Positions 7,519 to 14,747 of a stretch of DNA of 38,109 nucleotides are shown here, one piece after another. The DNA is taken from positions 1-38,109 of the IMG/VR virus record IMGVR_UViG_3300032053_000211. The stretch is one strand, 5' to 3'. The translations under genes were made by a program, and so were the position numbers. How positions within the stretch are numbered: the first letter of the stretch is position 1; every line of letters begins with the position of its first letter. Below the pieces are notes generated by a model. That model saw only the letters and a program-made list of their open reading frames with translations, had not been told where the DNA came from and made no database searches. This DNA comes from a virus.

Positions 7519-8624
7519 TGGCAGGAGATGGTACGGGCGGCGCGGGCGAGATCAATGTAAAGCTCGTCTTGTCCGCCGACGACTTCGCGCAGGTGCTAGG
7601 GCGGGTGGGCTTTACGCCTGACCAGGCGGCGGGCATGGTGGGAGGCGGGGGCGAAGACCGCATGCGCGGCAAGCCCGTCAACCTTGAGAAGAGTATTCGC
7701 ACGTCCCCTACGTTTATGTCCATATTCAAGCCGGTTGCCGCGCTTATGGGCGTCAACCTCGGCATCCAGGGTATCCTGAGCCAGAGCCGTGTTGCCAGCA
7801 CCTACTTGGGCGCAATGGGTAAGATGTTCGGGGCGGCGATTGACCTGTTGCTCATTCCGTTCATCCCTATTTTCAACCTCTTGATGGTCGGCATGGGTAT
7901 GCTGGTCAAGTGGCTGATTACGTCCGGCATCCTTGACAGGATTAGTGAGGGCGTTCTCAAGTTCATGGAGTTTGTCAAGAACGACATCTGGCCTCCGCTG
8001 CAGGAGCTGGTGGAGGGGATTAAGGAAATGAATCCTTTGAAGGTCGCGGGCGCGATATGGGACTTGGGCACCACTACGATTAAGGCATGGATGCAGAGCC
8101 TTATCAAAGACCCACTGGAGACTATCGCTGGTACCCTTGCGACGATGCTCATCCTGCAGAAGCTCACAGGCATCTTTGGCGGGGGGGGAGGCCCAGCAGT
8201 GGGCGGCGTTGCGGGAGCTACGATGCGCACCTCTAGTGCCATGAGCAAGATTCCGATACTAGGGACGCTCGCCGCCATTAGCGGCGCAGTTGGCTTCGAG
8301 ACTGAGAAGAGGTTCGGCTGGATGGACAAGGCCGGAGACCTTACCGAGTTCGGCGGGAACCAGTTCGGAAACGCGATGGAGCGTTGGCGGGGCGGCGGTC
8401 AGGAGCGTCCTCAAGGGGGGATGTCTATTACCTCCGCGACGGCGGCACCAGTCGGCCCGATGCCCCCTGAGTACTACAAGCAAAACCCGAACGCTTCCTA
8501 CGGCGGTTCACCAATAACCATGAACGTCACGATCAACGAGGCCAAAGACCCGATGGAGGTCAAGGCTGCGATGGAGGCTTATCGCAATACGCTGCTGGCA
8601 CAATCGGGGCGGGAGGGAAAGTAG
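7518..8624 (+). CDS. Tape measure protein (short)
   Basis: A 368-residue protein starting at ATG 7518, preceded by GAGGT (7506-7510). It follows the frameshifted chaperone, the defining position of the tape measure. Two hydrophobic stretches (about 70-92 and 100-135, GAAIDLLLIPFIPIFNLLMVGMGMLVKWL) fit the membrane-inserting part. Gly-rich linkers and a C-terminal region with ITMNVTINEAKDPMEVKAAM are typical ends of such proteins. Tape measures often exceed 700 residues, so this one is short and predicts a short tail. Confidence 0.75.
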   Translation: MAGDGTGGAGEINVKLVLSADDFAQVLGRVGFTPDQAAGMVGGGGEDRMRGKPVNLEKSIRTSPTFMSIFKPVAALMGVNLGIQGILSQSRVASTYLGAMGKMFGAAIDLLLIPFIPIFNLLMVGMGMLVKWLITSGILDRISEGVLKFMEFVKNDIWPPLQELVEGIKEMNPLKVAGAIWDLGTTTIKAWMQSLIKDPLETIAGTLATMLILQKLTGIFGGGGGPAVGGVAGATMRTSSAMSKIPILGTLAAISGAVGFETEKRFGWMDKAGDLTEFGGNQFGNAMERWRGGGQERPQGGMSITSATAAPVGPMPPEYYKQNPNASYGGSPITMNVTINEAKDPMEVKAAMEAYRNTLLAQSGREGK

Positions 8625-8627
8625 TGC

Positions 8628-9125
8628 ATGGCCGATGTGTCTGGCGTGGATGTCTACCTTCAGTATCCTAGCTCTTCTGGGACACAGACACGGCGTCTGC
8701 ACGTGGAGGACATCCGCATCGTCCCTGGTCGAAATCCTTCGGTGATTCCCCTTCCGATGATCAACAAGAACTCGTCCGGAGAGCCTGCGTCGTTCGTGCT
8801 GGACTTGGGGATGATGTCCGAGTCCGTCCTGCTGACGGGGGTCATCTACGACGAGGACGCCGAGCCAGGAGCGGACACGGACGCTATCGATACGGGCGGC
8901 ACGTGGATGGCCTGGCCAGAGGTCGAGCGCGTGTTCAGGACGTCGTGGAGGTACTATGAGATGGGCTCCCCTCCGTCGGGATACGCCATCTTGCGCCTGT
9001 GGATGGATCAGAGCCAGACCGCCTACGGAGTGCTCTTTAGCCAGTTGACTGTGCGCCGCGACGAGGCCAAACCATACTGGACGTTCGACATGAAGCTAGA
9101 CCTCGTGACCTGGGATTGGAGCTAG
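8628..9125 (+). CDS. Distal tail protein-like, copy 1
   Basis: A 165-residue protein with GGGAGGG before ATG 8628. It has a beta-rich pattern with FVLDLGMMSESVLLTGVIYDEDAEP in the middle and a C-terminal LTVRRDEAKPYWTFDMKLDLV. This is the layout of Dit-like proteins that form the ring at the tail tip: a tube-like N-terminal fold followed by short appended strands. It directly follows the tape measure gene, the usual Dit place. It is paralogous to the next gene (see 9130). Confidence 0.55.
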   Translation: MADVSGVDVYLQYPSSSGTQTRRLHVEDIRIVPGRNPSVIPLPMINKNSSGEPASFVLDLGMMSESVLLTGVIYDEDAEPGADTDAIDTGGTWMAWPEVERVFRTSWRYYEMGSPPSGYAILRLWMDQSQTAYGVLFSQLTVRRDEAKPYWTFDMKLDLVTWDWS

Positions 9126-9129
9126 CGCC

Positions 9130-9591
9130 GTGGCAACCGTCTTAATTGTGCCAGGCACCTACGGTCAGTTTTGGCTAGACGCAAGTCAGACGGTTCATCA
9201 ACTGAGCCGTCAAGTGGTGATCGCTGCGCTGCCAGGAAACATATCTACGGGCGCGCCGAGGGCGTTCGGGATCGACTTCGGAGAGATGACGCAGACGATC
9301 ACTATCAGGGGCATCGTCTACGATGCCGCACCTGCATCCTACTTCACTACCGTATGGAACTTGCTTCACACCCTGCGCTACGCGTGGAAGGACTTCACGG
9401 TCGCCTACAACGCCGTGCAGAGTCCGCAGAACACCGTGCTCGTGACCTACTGGCGGCGCAGCGGGGCCGTGTACACCTACAAGACGATCTATCAGGGCGG
9501 AGTCATGCAGAAACGAGCGGGCGATACCTACTGGGGTTACTCGCTGACGTTTCAGGTAATCGCATGGCCACCTAGCGGTTCGGGAGCATAG
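9130..9591 (+). CDS. Distal tail protein-like, copy 2
   Basis: A 153-residue protein from GTG 9130. The core FGIDFGEMTQTITIRGIVYDAAPA aligns with FVLDLGMMSESVLLTGVIYDEDAEP in the preceding protein. Both then have a helix and a strand ending in a Tyr/Trp-rich sheet (DTYWGYSLTFQVIAWPP here). The pair looks like a tandem duplication that has diverged. They may form a mixed ring or two stacked rings below the tube. Its stop is followed by the next ATG one base later. Confidence 0.55.
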   Translation: MATVLIVPGTYGQFWLDASQTVHQLSRQVVIAALPGNISTGAPRAFGIDFGEMTQTITIRGIVYDAAPASYFTTVWNLLHTLRYAWKDFTVAYNAVQSPQNTVLVTYWRRSGAVYTYKTIYQGGVMQKRAGDTYWGYSLTFQVIAWPPSGSGA

Positions 9592-9592
9592 C

Positions 9593-11329
9593 ATGGCGCG
9601 AATGCCCGCAGTTCAATACGGGGAGGGGGGTGCCGCCCCGTCAGGTTGGACTGATCTGCAACACGTTTACCGTACGCGCCTGGAGTACACGACCAATCAT
9701 CCTGGCCAGCTCGAAGTCGAGTGTGGGGCGACGGGCGGCGCTCCGCCTGCGCTGCTTTCGTGTATCCGCCTGCTCTCCTACGACGTGCCTGGCGCGGGCG
9801 GCAGGGCCTCTATCTTCACTGGCCGAATCGACGAAGTGCGACCGATCCATACTACTAACGTGGGTCATATCTGGCAGATTCGAGCACGAGATTACCTCGC
9901 CGCGTTAGCTGATAACACAGTAGGGCATCCCATGGAGTCAAGTTCCGCTGCCCCGATGCCCCAGGATACATGGGGCCGTCGCGTGCCCAACTGGAGACTC
10001 GGCTGCCTGGACGGGCAAGACCCTGGTGGGAACTGTGGGCGTCCGCGCTATGCGATCGTCGTAGCCTTGGCGCGAAGCCCGCGCCACGCCTTTACGGGTC
10101 ATAACTCCATTGGTATCGATACGGGGTCTGATTACATTACGCCGGACTACCTGCACACGCCGACGAAGAGCATCCTGCAGGTTATACAGGAGCTATGCGA
10201 TGCCGGAACTTGGACAGAACCGATATGGCCTGGCCGCCTTCGTCATGGATGGGACTTTGGGGCAGGGCCAGTTAGCCCTTCCTACTTCCATGTGTTCGCT
10301 CGCGGGCGAGACTGGTGGGATCAGAGTATTGATTGGACATGGCAAGAGCACGGCGCGAACCGTGTGACAATCACAGATTACAAGGTCTTCGATCACGGCT
10401 ATGACGTCTACACCAGGGCCTACTCGATGGGGACGGGAGACGTGTCTGGCTTGGAGGGCAACCCCACTATCGCTTCCGAGTCTTACGGCATGATCACACC
10501 TGGCGTCAATGATCCTTACAGCTTGAGCTACGACAAGGAGAATAAGTGGAATCCCGCTGTCGGTCAGTTTCGCATCCAGCGGGACACGAGCGAGGTGCGG
10601 ATCGGCGAGACGGACAGGGACGCGCTGACGCAGGGGGCACAAGCGAAGCTTGAGGCGGACGGTGATGACCTGTACTATAAGGGTCGTAAGATGCAGATAA
10701 CTACGATCGGCATCCCTCTTAGTACGTACGGGGAACCCCCGTTCCCAGGCAAGAAAATCTGGGTGCGGGGCATTCCTGGTATCGCGGCACAGGCCTTCGT
10801 GATTAGCAGATGGACGTACAACGCGCCAGACGGCCATTCTGTACTAGACCTCGGCCTGCCCGTTTACGAGGCTGGCCTTAAGATGGCTGAAGTGCAGAAG
10901 CTTGCGCACCAGGGCATCTCCGGTCAGCACTGGGTAGGGCCGTGGTGGAGTACCGTCGGCCCAGAGATTGCAGGCGGCTCTGATTACGGGTTTTATCACA
11001 ACCTTGGGGTCATGCCGCGAAACGTTTACGTCCAGATCGCCAAGATCGTAACGCATCGGTCTTACTATAACTGCGACCAAAAAGGCAAGGAGATCAGTGC
11101 GAAGTGCTTGTACGAACCCAGCATTAGCAGGGGAGAGATGATGCACCGCGAGGAGGACGGACGCTGGGTAGGCTACTCGATTATGGACGCGCACAAGGAC
11201 TATGTTAAGATTCGGTGGGCACACTTTATGGGCTACTCGGCGGGCGAGGCAGCGGGCGCGGGCGATCCCGCGCGCGGCTGGTTGGAGATGGGCTGGGACA
11301 CAGCGTTCAGGATCGTAGTGGAGGCGTGA
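9593..11329 (+). CDS. Baseplate hub / tail-tip protein
   Basis: A 578-residue protein. Residues about 25-110 have the hub signature: RLEYTTNHPGQLEVECG, IFTGRIDEVRPI, and IWQIRARDYLAALADN, as in gp27/Tal-type hub proteins that open the tail and contact the cell surface. Later, IWVRGIPGIAAQAFVISRWTYNAPDGHSVLDLGLP (two segments) closes the hub domain. The C-terminal 150 residues are different, with Trp, Tyr and Cys (YYNCDQKGKEISAKCLYEP), and could be an added receptor or structural domain. Follows the Dit-like genes, as expected. Confidence 0.65.
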   Translation: MARMPAVQYGEGGAAPSGWTDLQHVYRTRLEYTTNHPGQLEVECGATGGAPPALLSCIRLLSYDVPGAGGRASIFTGRIDEVRPIHTTNVGHIWQIRARDYLAALADNTVGHPMESSSAAPMPQDTWGRRVPNWRLGCLDGQDPGGNCGRPRYAIVVALARSPRHAFTGHNSIGIDTGSDYITPDYLHTPTKSILQVIQELCDAGTWTEPIWPGRLRHGWDFGAGPVSPSYFHVFARGRDWWDQSIDWTWQEHGANRVTITDYKVFDHGYDVYTRAYSMGTGDVSGLEGNPTIASESYGMITPGVNDPYSLSYDKENKWNPAVGQFRIQRDTSEVRIGETDRDALTQGAQAKLEADGDDLYYKGRKMQITTIGIPLSTYGEPPFPGKKIWVRGIPGIAAQAFVISRWTYNAPDGHSVLDLGLPVYEAGLKMAEVQKLAHQGISGQHWVGPWWSTVGPEIAGGSDYGFYHNLGVMPRNVYVQIAKIVTHRSYYNCDQKGKEISAKCLYEPSISRGEMMHREEDGRWVGYSIMDAHKDYVKIRWAHFMGYSAGEAAGAGDPARGWLEMGWDTAFRIVVEA

Positions 11330-11333
11330 TCGC

Positions 11334-11891
11334 ATGGCGGGACTGAGTACCATCAAGTTCGTTGTCACGGGGGTCGCAAAGGGCACCTGTCCGTGTTGCA
11401 TCGGTGGCGAGGTGGCACACGTGCTAGGCTGCACCAAGGACTGCCTCTGCGGGCAGTTCCTGAAGCAGCTAGAGAAGCATCAAAAGGGCCTGCCACGCTA
11501 CCACACCTGCCTGCGGGATTTGCCTGGTCGCGGGCGCTTGCATGTCTATATGCTACAGCCGGATGTCCTGCACGTCGAGCTAGCGACGTTCGGGTTTCTA
11601 TCCTATGTGGAAGCGACCGCTATCGGGGAACTTCTACGGGCGACGGGGGAGCACCTTACCGCCTCTTCAAGTGAGTATGGCTATACGGCGGAGGAACTAG
11701 GGCACCCGCCCGAAGACCCCTCCGATCCTTACAACAGTCTCCCGCCATATCAGCATGGGCTAGTTACTCCTGAACAGGATGAGCGGCTGGCGCGTGCGCT
11801 CGCAGAAGGCCCTCCGTGGGAGCGCGCGGAGGAACTGCGACCGGAGCGATCACCGCGACCCATCCCGCCACCCTTGCCAGGGCATCGGTAG
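11334..11891 (+). CDS. Cys-rich hypothetical protein before the lysin
   Basis: A 185-residue protein starting at ATG 11334. The N-terminal 55 residues hold eight Cys (GTCPCCIGGEVAHVLGC, CTKDCLCGQF, HTCLRD), which could bind metal or form disulfides. A middle helical domain follows, and the last 60 residues are Pro, Glu and Arg rich and likely disordered. It sits 3 nt before the Cys-rich lysin gene, so the two may work together at the tail tip. No family is recognised. Confidence 0.6.
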   Translation: MAGLSTIKFVVTGVAKGTCPCCIGGEVAHVLGCTKDCLCGQFLKQLEKHQKGLPRYHTCLRDLPGRGRLHVYMLQPDVLHVELATFGFLSYVEATAIGELLRATGEHLTASSSEYGYTAEELGHPPEDPSDPYNSLPPYQHGLVTPEQDERLARALAEGPPWERAEELRPERSPRPIPPPLPGHR

Positions 11892-11894
11892 GCT

Positions 11895-13199
11895 ATGGCT
11901 ACGGTTCCCGTGGTTTTCGGCTCCTACTCTGTACCTTGGGATTGGTGGATAACACTATACGACTTTGTACGGACGGCGGGCCACGTGACCGATCCGTTCG
12001 ATGGCAACTGCGACCGGATAACCGCCTACCTCGCCATTGGCGCGGCGGAGAGTGGGTGGCGCGTTGACGCTGATGGGGCCTACATCTGCGACTGTTGTGC
12101 GTGCGGAGAGTGCAGCTACTGCGATATGTGCTCACTGCTTTGCGATGATAATACCAAGTCGCCGTATCAGAAGGCGCAGGAGCACTACGGCGGGAACGCA
12201 TATACCTCGCACGGCCCCTATCAGGTAAGCGTCTGCGGAGGCCAGGCTAGCGCCTGGAAGTGTGCACCCGCCGAGCTGCATGACCCTGCCACCCACCTCT
12301 TGATCGCGTTGCCGCCGATCAGAGATGCGATCAATAACTACTGGGATGACAGCGCGCCAATAGAGACGAACGTCTGTAACGCGGCGCTGGGAAGCGGCCA
12401 TCCCTGCTACTTCTGTCTGGACTGCAGCGAGTACCGGATACAGAACATTATCGGGTGCTTCAATAACATGAGGCAGTCCGTTTGTGCTTGGCTAGCAGGA
12501 AACGCGCCGCCTCCGCCCGTTGATCCTAACTGCGAGCCTAGCCCGATGCCTGACCTTCCTTTCGGCACGGCGTCGGCACGTCCTATGCCCCCCCTGCCAC
12601 CAGACGTCGCCTCGCCCTGGCCAATGCCACCCTTGCCCAATCAAGGGAGCCCGTGTGCAAGCGGCGGAGGGGGAGACCCTGCGGGGTTACAGTGGCAATG
12701 CCCACTGACGGGAAGTTTCGCGGTATCCCAGCCCTACGGGGGCAGTTGCGCGGCGGGAACCTACTGGTGCGACGATGAGCTGCCCGATGCTCCTGGTAAT
12801 CAGTGCGGCCATTCGGGAGTTGACCTGGACACGTTCGGCGTAAACATCGACGTGCGTCCGGCGGCGGGATGGGGGGACGGCACCACGAAGGTCTGGGTCG
12901 CGATGGTCGGGTATGACGCCCAGGCCGGTAACTACGTGGTGCTGCGCCACGCGGATAACTACTACAATCAGATGATCGAGACCGCGTACTTCCACCTGGA
13001 CTCGGTCGCCGTGCAGCAGAATACCTGGATTGACTGGACGACCATCATCGGGCAGACGGGCACGACGGGATGGTCAAGCGGCATCCACTTGCACTTTGAG
13101 GTGCGCGTCGCAACCCTGCCGGACATGACGTGTGGCTGTGCCTACCCTGCTTGCGCGCAACGCATGAATCCGGCGAGATTCGTTCCATGTGTGGCATAG
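11895..13199 (+). CDS. Two-domain peptidoglycan hydrolase (lysozyme-like + M23 peptidase)
   Basis: A 434-residue protein. N-terminal domain: AAESGW with likely catalytic Glu52, then SHGPYQVS (about 106-113), as in lysozyme-like transglycosylases cutting glycan strands. A Pro-rich linker spans about 204-255. C-terminal domain: zinc peptidase M23 with HSGVD (His306, Asp310), YFHLD (His368) and HLHFEV (His398, His400), cutting peptide cross-bridges. It has 27 Cys, eight of them between residues 65 and 83, suggesting disulfides or metal binding in a protein acting outside the cell. No signal peptide is seen. Position at the end of the tail genes fits a virion-bound lysin or an endolysin. Confidence 0.85.
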   Translation: MATVPVVFGSYSVPWDWWITLYDFVRTAGHVTDPFDGNCDRITAYLAIGAAESGWRVDADGAYICDCCACGECSYCDMCSLLCDDNTKSPYQKAQEHYGGNAYTSHGPYQVSVCGGQASAWKCAPAELHDPATHLLIALPPIRDAINNYWDDSAPIETNVCNAALGSGHPCYFCLDCSEYRIQNIIGCFNNMRQSVCAWLAGNAPPPPVDPNCEPSPMPDLPFGTASARPMPPLPPDVASPWPMPPLPNQGSPCASGGGGDPAGLQWQCPLTGSFAVSQPYGGSCAAGTYWCDDELPDAPGNQCGHSGVDLDTFGVNIDVRPAAGWGDGTTKVWVAMVGYDAQAGNYVVLRHADNYYNQMIETAYFHLDSVAVQQNTWIDWTTIIGQTGTTGWSSGIHLHFEVRVATLPDMTCGCAYPACAQRMNPARFVPCVA

Positions 13200-13200
13200 G

Positions 13201-13275
13201 GGTATCCTTCTACCGTTTTCGGCGGAGACTGGCAAGGATTCGCCCCACAGCGCCGCAGGATCGGCGTGTGAGAGG
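13201..13275 (+). promoter_or_regulatory. Structured intergenic element, copy A
   Basis: The stretch after the lysin stop holds a dyad GGTA-N6-TACC (13201-13214), then 20 nt later AGGATT..CGCC, and then a hairpin GCCG-CAGGAT-CGGC within GCCGCAGGATCGGCGT (13252-13267), followed by TGAG. The same elements, in the same order and with the same 20-nt spacing, occur at 33239-33310. Both copies lie directly upstream of small genes with strong ribosome sites. A shared operator or RNA control element is likely; the mechanism is unknown. Confidence 0.5.
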
Positions 13276-13286
13276 GGGTCGCGCGA

Positions 13287-13337
13287 ATGGCTAGACTGAA
13301 GCGATCCTTCATACATTTGAGGGCGGAGGTAGCTTGA
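13287..13337 (+). CDS. Possible 16-residue leader peptide
   Basis: ATG 13287 opens a frame of 16 codons (MARLKRSFIHLRAEVA), preceded by AGAGGGGG at about 13271-13278. Its TGA (13335-13337) overlaps the ATG of the next gene (TGATG). The layout is that of a translationally coupled leader. It could equally be chance in a 137-bp gap. Confidence 0.3.
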   Translation: MARLKRSFIHLRAEVA

Positions 13338-13591
13338 TGGCACGTATTGAAGCTCCGGCTTACTTTCCGTACAGGTTACTCATCTTTGCTGCCAATGGAA
13401 CCTTTATCTTACGCAGCTTCAACGACCGTGTCGTGCGCGACCGCGAGGCGAGGATGCTGGCCGACGGGATACCAGCGCTGATGGTTGACGTGGTGGCGAC
13501 CGTCAATGGCGGCGACTATCCGAGCGGGCTGGCCGATCCCCCACCAGTTCGCCCAAAGTCCTGGCGCAAACCCCCCAGACGGCCACGGTAG
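13337..13591 (+). CDS. Small hypothetical protein, basic C-terminus
   Basis: An 84-residue protein. The start is set at ATG 13337 because GGAGGT (13325-13330) is correctly spaced; an in-frame TTG lies 3 nt upstream. A short beta-rich part (YRLLIFAANGTFILRSFND) is followed by a Pro/Arg/Lys-rich tail (KSWRKPPRRPR). No family is recognised. It is the first gene after the structured element, and its stop lies inside the dyad of the next promoter. Confidence 0.6.
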   Translation: MARIEAPAYFPYRLLIFAANGTFILRSFNDRVVRDREARMLADGIPALMVDVVATVNGGDYPSGLADPPPVRPKSWRKPPRRPR

Positions 13592-13603
13592 CCGTGGTAT
13601 ACT
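13583..13603 (+). promoter_or_regulatory. Extended -10 promoter with overlapping dyad operator
   Basis: CCACGG-TAG-CCGTGG (13583-13597) is a perfect 6-bp inverted repeat with a 3-nt centre. It runs into TGGTATACT, an extended -10 (TG at 13595-13596, TATACT at 13598-13603). No good -35 box is seen, as is common for extended -10 promoters. The AAGGAGG site and GTG start of the DUF932-like gene lie about 35-50 nt downstream. A protein bound to the dyad would block or assist this promoter. Confidence 0.55.
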
Positions 13604-13651
13604 AGCCTCACAAAAGTCGTATTTCATATTTTCTGGAAGGAGGCACCCTCT

Positions 13652-14689
13652 GTGAGGTTGGCTGTTGTTGAGCCCGCGAAGGGCACAACTCTGGAGGAGG
13701 CGCGGAGCGCCGCGCTTCATAACCAGCCCGACTACATCACCATCCCGCGCAGCGAGCTGCGCATGGACGCATCTAGTGGCCATATCCGTGCGGGCGGTTT
13801 CGACGGCCCTGCCACTGAGCTGGCCTTGTCCAAGCTCCTCCGGCCCACGGGCCTGCCTATCCGCTATATGGCACAGGCCCCGAACGACCTGGCTGCGCAC
13901 AACTTCAACTTCTGGTTTCCGCGCCAGCGAGGGAGCGTGAAGCTGGCCGTCGCGAACGGTATGATCATCGGCGCGATGAAGGACAACTACACCCCGATCC
14001 CGCACCTGCGGATCGTCGAGCGCGCCGAGGAGTACATCGGGCGCTACCCCCTGCGCGAGGAGCCCGTCCTCAAGGAGTTCATCCTTCGCAACGAAGACCT
14101 GCGCCTGCGGATCACCTCTCCGACAGCGACGGCGCGCGTGGCACCGAAGGTTGGAGACATCGTCGAATGCGGCGTTGACCTGATCAATCACGAGTCCATC
14201 AAGGGCTATCTCGACGTTCAGGCCCTGTTCTACCGACTGGTCTGCGCCAACGGCGCTGTCACCCACGACGTCGGGTTCTCGAAGCGGGCGCGTCAGATCG
14301 GATGGCAGGATCATGACGCCATTCTGGATCGGGCCTTCGAGTACGTCGAAGAGGCCTACGGCATCGTGGCAGCGAAGGCAGCCGTGCTGCCTGAGCTGGT
14401 GGACATGCCGCTGCCGGACTTCGTGCTGGCCGAGGGAGAAGACGCCGACGACAGTCGCAAGCCCTGGCTCCGCGACGTGCTCCGGCTGGGGCGCGTTCCG
14501 AGGAAGATGGGCAGCGACCTGGTCGAGGCCCTGCACAGCGAGGACGCCACGGTCTATGGACTCTACAACGGACTGTCCCGCCTGGGGCGGGATTCCGCTG
14601 ACCCTGCACTACGGCTGCGATGGGAAGTCGCGGCGGGTGCCCTCCTGTCCCCAGTCACGGCAGCGCGGTTCGCTGCCACCAGCAACTAG
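13652..14689 (+). CDS. DUF932-like phage/plasmid protein
   Basis: A 345-residue protein from GTG 13652 with AAGGAGG (13637-13643). Sequence style matches DUF932 (TIGR03299-type) proteins of phages and plasmids: GLPIRYMAQAPNDLAAHNFNFW, then VANGMIIGAMKDNYTPIPHLRIVE, and a central CGVDLINHESIKGYLDVQALFYRLVCANGAV. The exact function of the family is not established; they are found near replication and recombination genes, as here. It is the first gene of the replication block and has its own promoter. Confidence 0.65.
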   Translation: MRLAVVEPAKGTTLEEARSAALHNQPDYITIPRSELRMDASSGHIRAGGFDGPATELALSKLLRPTGLPIRYMAQAPNDLAAHNFNFWFPRQRGSVKLAVANGMIIGAMKDNYTPIPHLRIVERAEEYIGRYPLREEPVLKEFILRNEDLRLRITSPTATARVAPKVGDIVECGVDLINHESIKGYLDVQALFYRLVCANGAVTHDVGFSKRARQIGWQDHDAILDRAFEYVEEAYGIVAAKAAVLPELVDMPLPDFVLAEGEDADDSRKPWLRDVLRLGRVPRKMGSDLVEALHSEDATVYGLYNGLSRLGRDSADPALRLRWEVAAGALLSPVTAARFAATSN

Positions 14690-14692
14690 CGA

Positions 14693-14707
14693 GCAAGGGG
14701 GCCTTGC
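14693..14707. other. Short perfect inverted repeat after DUF932-like gene
   Basis: GCAAGG-GGG-CCTTGC, a 6-bp perfect dyad just after the stop at 14689. No T-run follows, so a standard intrinsic terminator is unlikely. It could be an operator or part of the polymerase leader, which also has no clear ribosome site. Confidence 0.35.
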
Positions 14708-14747
14708 CAGGTAGATAAGAGCGAAGCCGGTTTGCTGACCATACCTG

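Noticed and set aside
13409-14536. Long minus-strand open frame opposite the DUF932-like gene
   Set aside because: The + strand gene has a ribosome site, a promoter and a family-like sequence; the opposite frame is a shadow.
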